Notes: generated by a model from the letters alone, not told the origin. A stretch of DNA of 64,000 nucleotides from Sciurus carolinensis (GCF_902686445.1 NC_062219.1:146426057-146490056), one strand, 5' to 3'; counted from the first letter of the stretch, positions 43,833 through 55,450 are shown. Numbers and translations: made by a program.

Positions 43833-44355
43833 GGTGTCAACTTGACTGGGTTGAGAGACGCCTAGGGAAGTGGTCAAGCACTTCTGTGGGGATGTTTTGG
43901 AGAAGACGGGCTGTAGGTGGGTGACCCAGTGGGGAAGACCCACCCTCGCTGTGGGCAGTACCATTCAATCAGCGGTGGCCCCAGACAGAACAGGAAGGCA
44001 GATGGGAGGAACCCTCTCTCTGGCTCTTCCTTCCAGAGCAGGAGACATCTGTTCCTGCTGCTGCCCTTGGACGTCAGGCTTCAGATCCATTAGCCTGTGG
44101 ACTCTGGGACCTGCACCAGAGTGGCCCTCCGAGGGCCCCTGGGCCTTCAACCTTGCAACCTTGGCCTTCCTTCCTTTGAAGCTTCCAGTTCCTTGGACTG
44201 AATCAATCTAGCAACTGCTCTGCTGCTCCATCTTGCAGGTGACCCTTGCAGGACTTTTCAGCCTCTGTGATCAGGTGGACCAATTAATTCCTTCACATAT
44301 ATTTGTGTGCATGCGCACGCAAGTGTATAAGACCTATTGATTTCTCTCTGTATAA
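43833..44355 (+). mobile_element. ERVL-type LTR
   Basis: 'tgtcaacttgactgggttgagagacgcctagggaag', 'gtggggaagacccaccctcgctgtgggcagtaccattcaatc', 'gttcctgctgctgcccttggacgtcagg', 'gactctgggacctgcacc' and 'caattaattccttcacatatattt ... cctattgatttctctctgta' follow an ERVL LTR nearly end to end. Different subfamily from 43194. Confidence 0.85.
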
Positions 44356-44420
44356 AATAAGTCACCTAGAAAAATCCTTGGCACACAATAAGCATTCAGC
44401 AAATACTCGCTGAAGAAAAG
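44356..44420 (+). repeat. MIR 3' end fragment
   Basis: 'cttggcacacaataagcattcagcaaatac' is a MIR/L2 tail. Confidence 0.5.
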
Positions 44421-44619
44421 GGACAGAGAAAGGATAAAAGGGAAGAAAGAATTATTACAGCTTTACTTCTCTATCACTTTTTTATGTAGTTATGTCAGTA
44501 ATATGATTTTTAAAATATTTCCAAGGTTTGCAAAATTTAAATTTTGTTTGACATTTTGCTTTCCTTCCACATTTTATCTGTAAGTTGATTTTTAAATTTC
44601 AAGGTTAATAGAGTATGAG

Positions 44620-45217
44620 TTCATCATTGTGACAGACTGTGTTTCTGCAATCTGGCTACAACAAGTCCCATCCCACATGTTTTTCCAGAATCTTGCCACT
44701 CTTCCATCAAGAAGTGAAGTTTGTCTCCACTTCCTCTGAACTCTAATGGGATTTTGTTGACTACTTTGCCTAAGACAGTCCAGTGAAAGTCATTCTTGGT
44801 GCTTTTTATTCTGTTGTAACACGAGACATAACTTTTGCCTGGTTCATGTTGGGATATACGGTTTTAGAGCCTCAAGCCATCATGGAAGAGGTCTAGCTCT
44901 CTGAAGCCGCCATTTTGGAGAAACCATATTATCCAACCACATGGACATAGAGAGATATTGTCCAAAGTGTCCCCAGCTGTCCAGCTTTCTAGTCATCTAA
45001 TAAAGGCAGCAGAACTGAGTATGAGGAAGCCCCCAAGTTGACTCTGGGCCCAGCCACCATCGACCTGCAGCCTAATAGGTACTTGAAGCCAGAACCACTT
45101 AGTTGAGTGCTCCCAAATTCCTTGGTCACAGAAACTGAAAAATAATAAATGATTGTTGTTTAAAGCCATTAAGTTCTGAGGTGATTTGTTATGCAGCAAC
45201 AGAGGGCTGGAACAATT
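44620..45217 (+). mobile_element. Old MLT1 (G-K type) LTR
   Basis: 'tttttccagaatcttgccac', 'gaagccgccattttggagaaacc', 'cagcctaataggtacttgaagcc' and 'gttgtttaaagccattaagttctgaggtgatttgttatgcagcaacagagg' follow the oldest MLT1 group. Minus-strand AAAATGGCGGC at 44906-44916 is a YY1-type core. Confidence 0.7.
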
Positions 45218-45639
45218 ACTTATTGTAAAACCAGTTAGCATGATTGAACCATAGGAAAAAAAGGAAGCTTGTTCTATTTCATTAAGCTTTTGCCACTCAA
45301 ATAAAAATGCTCTAAACACCAAAAGCAAATCAATGCTCACTTCTTACTTTAACAACTCCACATTATGCCACATCTTAGCTTGCCTCATTCTGATAAAAGC
45401 CACTTTGGTTCAGCTCTAAATTTTCTTTTCAGCTTTTATCTGACTCTTTTTCCTTGCTAACAGAAAAAGATAATTGGTTTGTATTTTGTATGGAAAACTA
45501 CTTTCTTCTGGAAGATATTCTCCTAGAGTCCTCTGACCTTTCCACTCAGTCTGCTTCCTAGTTAGCTGCATAGCTGTCAAACTGGGATTTCATTAAGTAC
45601 TCTCTGGATTAGCACCTCACATTTTTGGATCTTTTCTTA
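45218..45639. other. No recognised feature
   Basis: AT-rich, nothing identified. Confidence 0.5.
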
Positions 45640-45892
45640 GATTCCTTTATTCTATTAGAAAATGCACTTAAATATTTTTTCAAAAAGATTCTTGGAGCAT
45701 GAAGTTTCTCAGGCACGGCATGTCTGTAATAGTCTCAATTCTGTCCGTCACTTGATGGCCTGGTCTTCACATCATTCTAAAGACCATCTACCTAAATATG
45801 TTTTAAAGACATTATTCCATTGACTTCTGGCTTCAGTTTTGCTGGAGGTTGTTGTCCACAGTTGTACTTGTTCTTTGGAGATAAGCTATTTT
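45640..45892 (-). repeat. Old LINE-like repeat, antisense
   Basis: 'tttaaagacattattccattgacttctggcttcagttttgctgg' resembles an ancient interspersed repeat often seen antisense (consensus 'cattattccattgtcttctggcttccat'). Family not assigned. It is interrupted by the L1 at 45893. Confidence 0.4.
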
Positions 45893-46312
45893 TTAAATTT
45901 GTTGTTTTTAGATATACGTGACAGCGGAGTGTATTTTGACGTATTTATTATACACACATGGAGTCCCAACCCCTTCCGATTAGGATCCCTAAATGTGGTT
46001 GTGCTTGATGGAGTTACACTGGTGGTGTATATCATACATGAGCAAAGCAAAGTGCTGTCAGATTCAGTCCACTCTTTCCTATTCCCATCCCTCCTCCCTT
46101 CCCATCAATCCCCTTTGTCTAAATCCAGGGAACTTCTATCCCCCTCCCCCACCCCTTATTGTATGTTAGCATCCACGTATCAGAGGGAACATTCGGCTTT
46201 GGTTTTTTGGGACTGGCTTATTTCACCTGGCATGATATTCTCCAGTTCCATCCATTTACTGGTAAATGGAAAGAACCTATTTTTCTTTCTAGCGATGAGC
46301 TTTTTCTCTTAG
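45893..46312 (-). mobile_element. Rodent-lineage L1 3' end, 5'-truncated
   Basis: Antisense L1 3' UTR: 'gttgtttttagatatacgtgacagcggagtgtattttgacgtatttattatacacacatggag', 'atcccctttgtctaaatccagggaac', 'cccttattgtatgttagcatccacgtatcagagggaacattcggctttggttttttgggactggcttatttcacctggcatg'. This is the kind of L1 tail common in squirrel genomes and looks younger than the L1M pieces. Truncated before the ORF2 end. Confidence 0.82.
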
Positions 46313-47761
46313 CCATTAGGTTCCAAAGTTTTCTACAGACAGGCCTAAAACCTGAGTGTCATTTTATTCATATGCTTGGCACGTGTTGAGCTTTCTCAAT
46401 CTAAAACCCTGAGTCTTTTTTGAGACCAAGGCAACTTTCTTCGCTGTGTCTTTCCACCCTTCCTTCCATTGTTTCTCAAACTTCTTTTAAACACACACTG
46501 CTTTCACTGACTTCATTTTTCCCTTGTGTCTTCTTTCCTTTCTGTCTGGTCTCTGGGAGATGTCCTTCTCTTTATCAACCATGTCCCTAACTTGGTCTTT
46601 ACTTCCATTCTATTCTTCGGCCCTTAGTTAATTACTTAAAATTTTTAATAATTATTTCAAATTTCTAAAAAGCATTCTGATTTTCTAATTGATTTTTTTC
46701 CCTCCACAGCAGCCAGCCCTGGTTTTATGGATGCCACAGCCTTCCAAAACTCTCTGAGGGTAAACAGGTTCTTTGTAAGTTAAGTCTCATTTGTTTTTTT
46801 CTGTTTTCACACAAACCTGTATGTGTTCATCTAATATTTCTCTCACTTCTTGTTGATTTTCCTTATATACCTGGCGATCCTTTGTTGGTCATTCATATAT
46901 ATGATTGAAGAACTAGCTTGATTAATACAGGTCGGTGAGGTGTATTTACCCAGAAGTCCCCTTTCTGAATGGGGAGGTGACCGTAGCTCTGTATATGTGG
47001 ATGGTTCTGCCACAATCGAGCTTCCATTTAGCCATCCAATTAAAGGCTATCTCAAATGCCCAAATGGGAAGGACTTTATCTACAGGTGGGGTGGAATTCC
47101 ACTTTGAAGCGAGGTTGGGTTTGTGTTTTTGGTGGAATCTCTAAAGCCCTTCAGGCTGAAAAACAGTCTTGCTTCCTCTCAAGTACTCGTCCCTCCTGTC
47201 ATGCATCGTAGGTCCTGTAAGACAATGGTGCTCCCAATAGAGGCCAAGCCCTGCTCTCTGCATGGAATGGGGATGGGAGACAACTGGCCCAGGGTTCTGT
47301 GGTGTGTCTGCTCTGGGTTGCTCAGGCCCATGCTTGTTCCTCTTTGCACCAAGCTTGGGGCCCCTCCAGGTGAGGACCACGGCTGAAGCCTTCTCACTCT
47401 GTCTGTGGCTTTGCATTGACTTTGGGTATCAGCATGGACCATGTGCTTGCTGACCCCCAGAAATGTATCCAAGTCCTTACGATTCCCACCGAGGATATCC
47501 CTTTTGCTTCCGACATTCTGGTAGATGTGTTCATCCTTTGTTTCTTCACTACCCTTTCAGTAGGCTCTTGGGTGTAGACAAATACCAATGCTCGATCTCC
47601 CTTCCTGAATTGGGATTGTCTAAAAAAGCCCTACATTTTAATACTGTCCAAGACTATTTTATTCAGTTAGTCAACAAAGTGTTTCTACAGTTCCCTAAAG
47701 CAGTGAGCGAGAAGATATAATTACGTGAATTTGTATTTATTTGCTATTTATTGTATTTTAT
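46313..47761. other. Unclassified, possibly old repeat
   Basis: 46330-46700 is T-rich and may continue the old LINE-like sequence broken by the L1. 46700-47580 is unassigned and I see no clear repeat hallmark or exon. Confidence 0.4.
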
Positions 47762-47842
47762 TTTTGGCAGTTCTGGAGAGTGAATCCAGACCTCACACAT
47801 GCAAGGGAAGCGCTCTATCACTGAGCAACACCTCCAGCCTAT
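47762..47842 (-). repeat. ID SINE
   Basis: 'tttggcagttctggagagtgaatccagacctcacacatgcaagggaagcgctctatcactgagcaacacctccagcct' is an antisense ID. AT-rich tail complement lies just upstream. Confidence 0.88.
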
Positions 47843-47934
47843 GTTAATCTTTATAAAGGAAAAACTGTGGGTCCAAAACGTCAGAAAGAAGTATTATCTT
47901 TTCCATTATCACCTTCCTCACTGTTAGAGTGGCA

Positions 47935-48130
47935 TAGTTATAGGCTTGGTCTATGAGTAAACTAACCTAGTAGACTACCGGGTTGCCTCACTTACTAGTT
48001 AGGTGACAATGGGCAATTACCCAAGCTGTCTGGGCCTCAGTTTCCTTGTCTGTTAAATGGAGATAATGAGTCCCTCCTACGGGATGCTGTGAAGATCAGA
48101 GTACTCAACACGTACCTGGGGTGAATAACC
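47935..48130 (+). repeat. MIR SINE
   Basis: 'cacttactagttaggtgacaatgggcaattacccaagctgtctgggcctcagtttccttgtctgttaaatggagataatgag' is a well-kept MIR core. Confidence 0.9.
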
Positions 48131-48989
48131 TTCTAATGGTCCCTGGTGGTGGTTGCAGCAGTGACAGCAGACCGTCATCCCAGGCACGAGACAGTCTCCA
48201 TGATATTCTATCTTTTCCTAGATGTTGCTGTTCTAATTAACCAGAGCTATGAGACCTTTATGAGTTTGAGTTTTGTTTGTATGATTTCAATCACAGCCTC
48301 CATTTTAATCTCCAGATTGCAGGGTAAAGAAAAAGGAGTACAAATTAAATACAGATGGTGGAATAGCAGGAACATAATAATAATGCCCTGCATTTTTACA
48401 GCAAAGATTCTCCAGCCTTTATCTCATTTGTTCTTTCGAAACATTATGGTGTATGTAGTTGAGGCATTTATTAGACATTTATCTAATAAACTTTTTTTTT
48501 TTTTTAGCAAGTTAACTTTCAGGGCATCTGTTGTGGGGGAGAATAATAGTTTTCCCCAGTTAACACAGCATTGTAAAAAGACCCATTGAAATCAAGTTTA
48601 TTTCTCTCAATACTTGGGCCTCATTCTAAATGATAGAAACAGTTTTAGTAGCCAGCAGATAAGCCTTGGTAAAAGTAAGGTGGAAAAGCACTGAACATTT
48701 AACTGCTTTTTATTTTAAGTCTTTCTCTTTTTTAAAATTGGGAAGTCCAACACAGAATTCCAATAAGTAAAACGGAAGAATGTGGTTGCTTTGGACAAGG
48801 AGGGTCTAGGGATCTGGGATTCCGGGCACCAGGCCACCCCTCTGCCCTCAGCCTCTGCCAGCATGGCGGCTACAGAGCCACATCCTCACCCTCCAGAGCC
48901 CTAAGGGACAGTAAGTCAGATCAATTTACTCCAAGGACATGCTTTCCTATTCCTATGAAGAGAAGAACCGACCTTATTTGCCAAACCAA
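48131..48989. other. No confident feature; T14 run; ATGGCGGC motif
   Basis: T run at 48492-48505. At 48863 an ATG in good context (gccagcatggcgg) opens a 13-codon frame, and a consensus splice donor GTAAGT lies at 48911-48916 after its stop. A 147-codon frame (48146-48589) crosses simple sequence and resembles nothing known. Confidence 0.45.
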
Positions 48990-49175
48990 TGTCTGCAGAA
49001 GTTTTAGTCCTCCCAGGAACCCCTCCTGGATGACACTGCTGTCACCTTATTATAACAAAGAAACCAAAGTTCAGGGAAGTGAGCCACTCACCCTAAGTCC
49101 CTCATCAGATGAACCAGGTTCCGACATTTCACTCACAATTGTCTGACTCCAAAGTCTGTCTTTATACTTCCTCAA
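48990..49175 (-). repeat. MIR SINE, diverged
   Basis: 'ttataacaaagaaaccaaagttcagggaagtgagccactcaccctaagtccctcatcagatgaaccagg' and 'ctgactccaaagtctgtc' follow the reversed MIR. Confidence 0.65.
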
Positions 49176-49289
49176 GATGGATGAGAAAATCTCTAAGTTC
49201 CTTCCTGGCAATGAGATTCTATCGTTTCAGAATACTTTTCAAGGAGAAAAGCAAAAAACATTGACCAAAACCCAGAGAAGGAACCCTAT

Positions 49290-49293
49290 GGGG

Positions 49294-49357
<64 letters not shown>

Positions 49358-49387
49358 GGGAGAGGGAGAGAGAGGGAGAGAGAGAAT
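49290..49387. repeat. (GA)n microsatellite with GGGA variants
   Basis: 98-bp homopurine tract: G run, long GA array, then GGGAGA variants. Confidence 0.96.
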
Positions 49388-50097
49388 GAATTTGAGCAGA
49401 GAGGTTGGTTTTAACTGGTTAGTCCAGTCATTGTTCTTTCTAAATTTATTGTGGAGGGAAATGGTTTTCATAGTACGTCCCCTGAAGTGGTTTTCTTGGT
49501 TTTACCATTTTCAATAGGAACCCTGGTTCTTTCCTTTTTGGGTCCACTGGGGTCTTTTGGTGTACGCTGATGATCTGCTTTGGGGCCTGTCATGTGAATG
49601 ATGCCATTGCTCAATTTCCTGGGCTCTCACAGTGTGCAAGACATGGCACCTAGTGCCCGCAGGCACAGCCCTGGCCCTTAAGGCACATACACTTAGGTCA
49701 GAACAAGGCAGACCCATATGTAAGAACAACGAGGACTTCATCCTATCTGTGCCACCTGTGCGAGTGAGAAGCCTAAGGAAGACAGCATGGGGACACAGAG
49801 GCAGGAGAAGATGCTGGGGCACAGTCAGTAGGACCACCGGCTGGAGAAGAGGGCTGTGTCTGCCAGCACCAGCATCCGTTGCCAATACCAAAGACACTTT
49901 CTGTTGACCCCTTTCACTAGAGGAATGTAGGCCCAGGAATAGCACCTCATTCCACATGAGCTGATCACGAGTCTTTGGGAAAATACTGTCTCTGGAAAAG
50001 CGGGGAGGTTGCTTCTACAGGTTTTTCCTTGTGTTTGCACCTCGGGCACGAGATGTGCGCATGGAAGTCCTCCTGAAGGAAACTTTGGGATGGTATC
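49388..50097. other. Possible L2 remnant, otherwise unassigned
   Basis: 49625-49740 ('caagacatggcacctagtgcccgcagg ... ggcccttaaggcacatacac') weakly resembles reversed L2 3' sequence. Nothing else identified. Confidence 0.4.
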
Positions 50098-50495
50098 TGT
50101 CTCCTGGAGACATAGCAGAGCGCCACAAACTGGAGGGTTTAAACGACAGAAATGTATTCTCTTTGTGGTGGAGGCCAGAAGTCTGAGGTGTCGCAGGGCT
50201 ATGCTCCAAGTGACCCTGCGGGGGAGCCTTCCCGCCCCTCCCCAGCTCCTCCTAGTCGGCTGGCACTCAGAGGTCCGGGCTTTCCATGTGTAGCACCTCA
50301 GTCGCCTGCTCCACTGTCACATGACTGGCTTCTCCCTGTATCTTTCTCTCTGCTTCTTACAGGGACATTGGTCTCATTGGTTTAGGAGTCCACCCTGCTC
50401 CAGTATGACCTCATCTTTACTGCAGTGGGGGGACTGCAGTGACCCCATTTCAAATAAGGTCACATTCTGAAGGACAGGGTTCATCAAGTGCCTAG
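50098..50495 (-). mobile_element. MLT1-type LTR
   Basis: 'agagcgccacaaactggagggtttaaacgacagaaatgtattctc', 'gaggccagaagtctgaggtgtcgcagggctatgctcc' and 'ccccatttcaaataaggtcacattctgaagg' follow antisense MLT1. Confidence 0.85.
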
Positions 50496-50559
50496 AGATG
50501 TAACCACAGTCCTTAAAGCCACTCAGTATAGAGCAGGGAAGACCTAAGATCTTTAAGGC

Positions 50560-50720
50560 TGACGAGGAATTCATAGGAACCAAGCCACTGAGAAGCCCAC
50601 GTAGGAGACAGGAGAGGTTACTGTCTGGTCCGGTCAGCAAAGACTTCATGAAGGAAGAAGAACTTGAACTGAGGCTCAGGACAGATGGGACTTTAGCCTG
50701 TTGGGAAGAGGCACAAGGCA
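50560..50720 (-). repeat. L2 LINE fragment
   Basis: 'tcagcaaagacttcatgaaggaagaagaacttgaactgaggctcaggacagatggg' is the antisense L2 3' region (consensus 'gaggaggtgacatttgagctgagacctgaagg'). Confidence 0.6.
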
Positions 50721-51384
50721 AGCTACGCATGAATGAATAGGGTGGTTGCAGAATGCTAGCAGGAGGGTCTGGGCTGAAGAGGAGAGGGTGGAGAGATTCT
50801 GAGGACCAGTTAGCATTTGCCTCAGAACAGGTCCTTAGAGGCCACACCTTCACCCCACAGACTTCCGTTTGACTCCTTGAAAAGAATAGTTTCCAGTGAA
50901 ACTGAGTGATTTTCTTACAAATCTGTAAAACTTCAGGGTTGTGAGGCAATGAATGAAACACAAAAAGGAAGGGAGGAGCCAGGAGATTCCCATGTATCTG
51001 CTTGGTGACCGCTGGGCAAGATGGGGACTGGAGGCAGACGCCAATCCCACATCACTTCAAAGCCCATGGAATCAGCCTGGCCAAAGGAAGAATCTGGAAA
51101 GAATACACAGATCATTTCACAGGAAAGAGTATTTGAAAGAAGTTAGCTCTAATTCGGGGTTAAGAGTAACCGACCTCTGTCGCCACATTGAACAAGGTAA
51201 TCGCATACTGGTTCAACTTGAACCCAAAGGGTGAGTTGCTAAATCAGCCCCAACAGAAAGAAGTTTCATTGTTAGTGTGTCCAGGAAAAAAAATACTTAG
51301 TAGGAGAATGTTTGGCATATCTGTTGGTATATTAATAAAAGCAATCTACACAAAAAGGAAACAAGGAGAAGAAAATTCAATTGG
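50721..51384. other. No recognised feature
   Basis: Mixed sequence. A 195-codon minus frame (50374-50961) covers the MLT1, L2 and this region, so it is a chance opening. Confidence 0.5.
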
Positions 51385-52430
51385 GGGTCCTTCTACATAC
51401 AGATATTGATAACTACTGACTTCACATTAAAAATGCAATAAGAAAGATAGGTAAAATGAAATGAAAACTCCAGAAAGAGACATGAGAACATATTTTTATG
51501 ATCAAGGCAGAATCCCAAATGATGAAGGAAATTTAGACTTCTTAATGATAGATGTTGAGACAACTGAAAAAATATTTAAAAATTATAAAATTGGATTTAT
51601 GCTTTGTGTGGAATATAAGGAAAAATTTCAAATGAGTTAGAGAGCTCAGTGTAAAAATGAACCTGTTTATTTTCCTGAGAAAACTTGGGTGAATTTCCAA
51701 CCTGACAGTTGGAAAGCCTTTCTGTGACTCAATATTCAAAAAAAAAAAAAATAGAGAAAGTAGAGAAAGAGATCAATAAACCTGTCCAAGTATAAATGAA
51801 ACATTTTTTTGTGTGTGTGCATGTGGCAAAATGTGCCACAAGCAAAGTCAAAAGACAAATGACAGCCTGGGAGAGATTTTTTGCAACTTTTATCAGTAGG
51901 GACTACGCTCCCTAACAGCTAAAGCACTCTTCAAATAAATCAGCAGCAACAACAGTGATAGAAAACAGACAAAATCCACAGACAGACAATTCACAGCAAA
52001 AGAAAAGAAATGGCCTTTGGACACGTGAAAAAAAAATTGCAACCAGATTTGCAATAAGAGAAAATCAGATTAAAATTATAATGAGCTGCTTCTCACCTAC
52101 AGACTGGTGAACACCCTGAACATTGAACAATACCTTCTGTTGTCTGGGCTAGAGCATCTGGCCCTGGACACACTGCTGGTGGGACACACTGCAGCCTCTG
52201 TGGAGGGAGGGAGTGTAGGAACAGCTAACGAGACAGCACAAGCATTTATCCTTGGACCTGGCTGCCAGAACATAATGTCGTACTCAGCGTCCACATGAAG
52301 AGAACCAGCAAGAGTTCTATAGACAAGGAACATTCCCCAAGATGCAAAGCAGTGGTTTAGTATGCTCTATTTATGTATGAAATCAGAGGAGGTAAGAATA
52401 TAAGGATATGCATGTAAATATATGCATATT
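51385..52430 (+). mobile_element. L1M LINE, ORF2 end and 3' UTR
   Basis: Sense L1: 'gaaagcctttctgtgactcaatattc', 'gacaaatgacagcctgggagagattttttgcaac', 'aaaagaaaagaaatggcctttggacacgtg' and 'attaaaattataatgagctgcttctcacctacagactgg' match old L1 ORF2 C-terminal coding sequence, then decayed 3' UTR. Frameshifts and stops are frequent. A13 run near 51739. Confidence 0.8.
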
Positions 52431-52700
52431 ACAGATGCTCCTTGGCTCATGATGGGGTTACGTCCTGATAAACCCATCAAAAATTGAAAAGATCATCAGT
52501 CAAAAGAGCATATAACACATCTATCCTGGCTTGCCTTGCCTAACTTAAAAGTGCTCAAGGCACTTATGCTGACCTAGAGCTGGGCAGTGTCTCATACAAA
52601 GCTGATGTTAAAATGAAGTATCGAATATTTCATGTGACTTACTGTACTATCAGTAAACAGCAGGAACGCCATCAAAGAAAAAATGGCGGTCCATCCTATG
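52431..52700 (+). mobile_element. Tigger-family MITE, 5' part
   Basis: 'cagatgctccttggctcatgatggggttacgtcctgataaacccatcaaaaattgaaaagatcatcagtc' matches the Tigger-derived consensus 'cagatgctcctcgacttacgatggggttacgtcccgataaacccatcgtaag'. It is preceded by TA as expected. The 3' inverted repeat is not found. Confidence 0.88.
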
Positions 52701-52714
52701 TTGGGGACCCTCTG

Positions 52715-52915
52715 CATGCATGTATGTGTAAATATTCTGGTTCTTTTGTAGAAAGACACTGAAAGGGTCAACCAGAAAGTATAGTCACCTATGACAGAAA
52801 TGGGGAGGGACGTAGGATAGAAGAAATAGAAATGGAAGTGAGACATCGCTGAGAAATCCTCTTTGTGGAGCTTTGGTTTTGATGACAAAATTAAGTTCTA
52901 TTTTGAAGAATACAG
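52715..52915 (+). repeat. Possible continuation of L1M 3' UTR
   Basis: 'gaaagggtcaaccagaaagtatagtcacctatgac' then 'ggaagtgagacatcgctgag' resembles L1M 3' UTR. If so, the Tigger MITE inserted into the L1. Confidence 0.4.
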
Positions 52916-53074
52916 GTTGGAACTGCCTCCACCAATGACAATCACTACACTACACCTCTGACACCAGCAACCTCTAGAATAATTAATTAGTAAGAATGGA
53001 GAATGAGAACTAGCCCCTAGCACCCAATGGCAGGTCCGCGGCCAGTTCTGGAATCACCCGAGATGCGGGAGGTA

Positions 53075-53272
53075 AAGATCACAGGCTCTGGAGACAGGAA
53101 GCCTCGAGTCACACTGGCTCTTTCCTGCTTCCTGAGAGGTGGGCTTAAGAAAACCTATCTCTGGGAACCCGATTGCTCATGGGTAAAGGAGCACAGTAAA
53201 ACCCTGGTGCTGGCTAAGACAGGGCCTAGGTGACGTGGTGCGTGCACAGTGCCTGGTCCACACAAATTTCCA
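53075..53272 (+). repeat. MIR SINE, diverged
   Basis: 'aaagatcacaggctctggagacaggaagcctcgagtcacactgg', 'aaaacctatctctggg' and 'acagtgcctggtccacac' follow MIR. Confidence 0.65.
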
Positions 53273-53461
53273 TCCTCCTTGCGGAAGCCCTGACGAATCC
53301 AGGAACAAGAGGTGAGGTGACCCAGAGCTTAAGAAGGAGAGGGCTGCAGGACAGGCATCCTTAGCAGCACAGCTAGTGATCTAGATTCTAGCTTCCCACG
53401 CTCTGCAAACACTGGTCAAAATAAAGGTCTCCCGGAGGGCACAGAAAGGCATTTCCAGGGC

Positions 53462-53530
53462 AGCGTGCTGGGCAGAGCAGTGGCCCCAAGAACCTTGGCT
53501 CTGGGACCCAGAATTGAAACCCAGCCACCT
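53462..53530 (+). repeat. MIR 5' fragment
   Basis: 'agcagtggccccaagaaccttggctctgggacccagaattgaaacccagcc' resembles the MIR head. Confidence 0.45.
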
Positions 53531-54040
53531 TTGGCCTCCATTGTCTGCTTCCTGCTTGCTCTGCAGTGAGGTTTCTCTTCCTCTCCAGAAACTGCTGTGA
53601 AGGAGGTTAGATTTTTCTGTTTTATTGTGACCTTTGACTAAGAAAAATAATTCCATGTCTGCAACATGGAATGAGTTCTGAAAGTGCCTTCAGGAGCTTT
53701 TGAAATCTTTGAGCTCAGTGTAGCTGCTGTTAGGATCTAAACCTGGGATCATCTTTTCATTTAGAGGATTTTTGTCTCAGGAAAAGGCAGAAATGGAGTC
53801 ACCTCCTGGTTCCTGGGACTCCCAAAGGTGTCTAAAATTGAGGCACAAAGAATGACCACGGATGTAGACAGGAAATAGAAGGGAGCCCTCTGGCCTTGGT
53901 TTCAAACTCACTTCTAGCAGACACTGACTCCAGGTGTGACAATCAATTCAGAGGTGCGACTCATGAAGTCATTCGCCCAATAGAAAAAAATCAGCAAGAG
54001 TATAATGTTTACGTAAGTTGTTCTGGAAGCCAGATCCGCT
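53531..54040. other. No recognised feature
   Basis: Nothing identified. Confidence 0.5.
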
Positions 54041-54135
54041 TATCCATTCATTCACTCATTCATCCATTCATTCAATTCATCAAATAAACATGTACTGAGC
54101 ACCTATTACACCAGCTCACGTTCTTGCTGTGGAAA
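54041..54135 (-). repeat. L2 LINE 3' end with (CATT)n
   Basis: 'cattcattcactcattcatccattcattc' then 'aaataaacatgtactgagcacctattacacc' is the reversed L2 terminus with its tetranucleotide tail. Confidence 0.72.
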
Positions 54136-54224
54136 ATAGAAACTGAGAAGCATAGTGAAGAGAGTTGCCAGGTCCAAGGAGAGAAAGGAAAAAATCAGGA
54201 AGACCTTTAGATTTTTAGGGTTGT

Positions 54225-54385
54225 CAGCAATCTTACAGGTCAGCTCACACTACACTTCATGTTGTAAACGAAGACCCTGAGATCCAGAGCAGTCATATGC
54301 AAAACCACACAGTTGATTTTAAGGACAAAGCTAAGAACAGGGTCAGAGTCTCCTGACCCCAAGTCTAGTGCAATTTTTATCATAA
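54225..54385 (-). repeat. MIR-type SINE, diverged
   Basis: 'aacgaagaccctgagatccagagcag', 'accacacagttgatttt' and 'cagggtcagagtctcctgaccccaagtctagtgc' follow reversed MIR/MIR3. Confidence 0.6.
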
Positions 54386-55094
54386 CCTGCTGCTTCCAGA
54401 AAACCTTTTAGTATATGGAGAGAGGGAGGAGGCTGGAAAATAGGTATTTGTGTGGTACGGTAGAGAAGGTGAGTTAGTGACTTAATTCTCCTTAAAATTC
54501 TGGAAGAAGAATGTTCTTTGAGGACAGGTGCTAGGTGGGTGAGAAAAACATATTTAATTAATCATTTCATGATTCACTCACAAATATGGGCTTCTTGGGA
54601 GAACAGCCATTAAACTCTTGAAGGAAGGCTTCGGCATGCTTCTCTGTGCTAATGAAAGATGACTCACCACACAATCTTACATATTGCTTTGCTTTCAAAA
54701 TATGTCCCTTTGAATAAAAAGGCCTAGCTATTGCGGTTGAACTTGGATTCACTTGGTCTCTATGGCAACCACAGCGAATCCCCATAAGTCCCAGGGAAAG
54801 GGCACTTGACATCTTGAAGCATGAGAGACAGACCTGTTAAATTATGTCCGTTCCTGCCGCAGCTGGGAGGTGGACTCAGAAGAGAAGATATTGTCACACA
54901 CACATTCCAGAGATGCACAACACACACCTTCCTGGCCCTTCAAGCTGTGGTTGAGTACAAGAGTCATTCGTGACTAGAGCTGAGAAGTGACAACTTCAGT
55001 TTGCCCTCTGACACTCTCCTTGACCACCCTTACCCCCAAACCCGTGCAGAGTGAGGTCTAGCTGTAATTCAGAGAGATCTGAAACTGGTGTGGC
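54386..55094. other. No recognised feature
   Basis: Nothing identified beyond a short CA run at 54895-54905. Confidence 0.5.
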
Positions 55095-55450
55095 TGCAGA
55101 AGGCAGGAAATCCAAATGAGCAGCGGCTTAAACACGCAGGTTTTGTTCTTCACGTAAAAGGTCTAGAAAGGCAGCCCTGTGCACTCACACCCGCTCAGTA
55201 GACTCCTTCCGATAAAAATCCTCCGCCATCCCTAGTGGGGACTCTGCTCAGAGGTCTAAAAGCATCACAGCCTCATTCCAGGGAGGAGAAGGGCAGGGGT
55301 GCAATGCACCCCTGTTTTAAGGACCTTGCCCCCAGCGTTCCACCAGCATCTCAGTGACCAGCACTTCACTACTGGTGACACCTGATTGCAGGAGAGGTTA
55401 GGAAATATAACCCTTATTTTTGGGAGCTTTGTGCCCATTTTTAAAGCAGG
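55095..55450. repeat. Old DNA-transposon-like repeat, uncertain
   Basis: 'cagcggcttaaacacgcaggttttgttcttcacgtaaaaggtctagaaaggc', 'catcacagcctcattccagggaggagaagggcaggggtgc' and 'ttttaaggaccttgccc' resemble an ancient repeat (consensus '...tttctctctcacataaaagtccagg...'), possibly hAT-Tip100. Family not certain. Confidence 0.4.

Noticed and set aside
45839..46312. 157-codon plus-strand open frame
   Set aside because: Antisense to a lineage-type L1 3' UTR.
48146..48589. 147-codon plus-strand open frame
   Set aside because: Crosses a T14 run giving poly-Phe and shows no family resemblance.
50374..50961. 195-codon open frame on the minus strand, the longest in the window
   Set aside because: It runs through an MLT1 LTR, an L2 fragment and unique sequence, has a serine/leucine-rich composition and matches no family I know.
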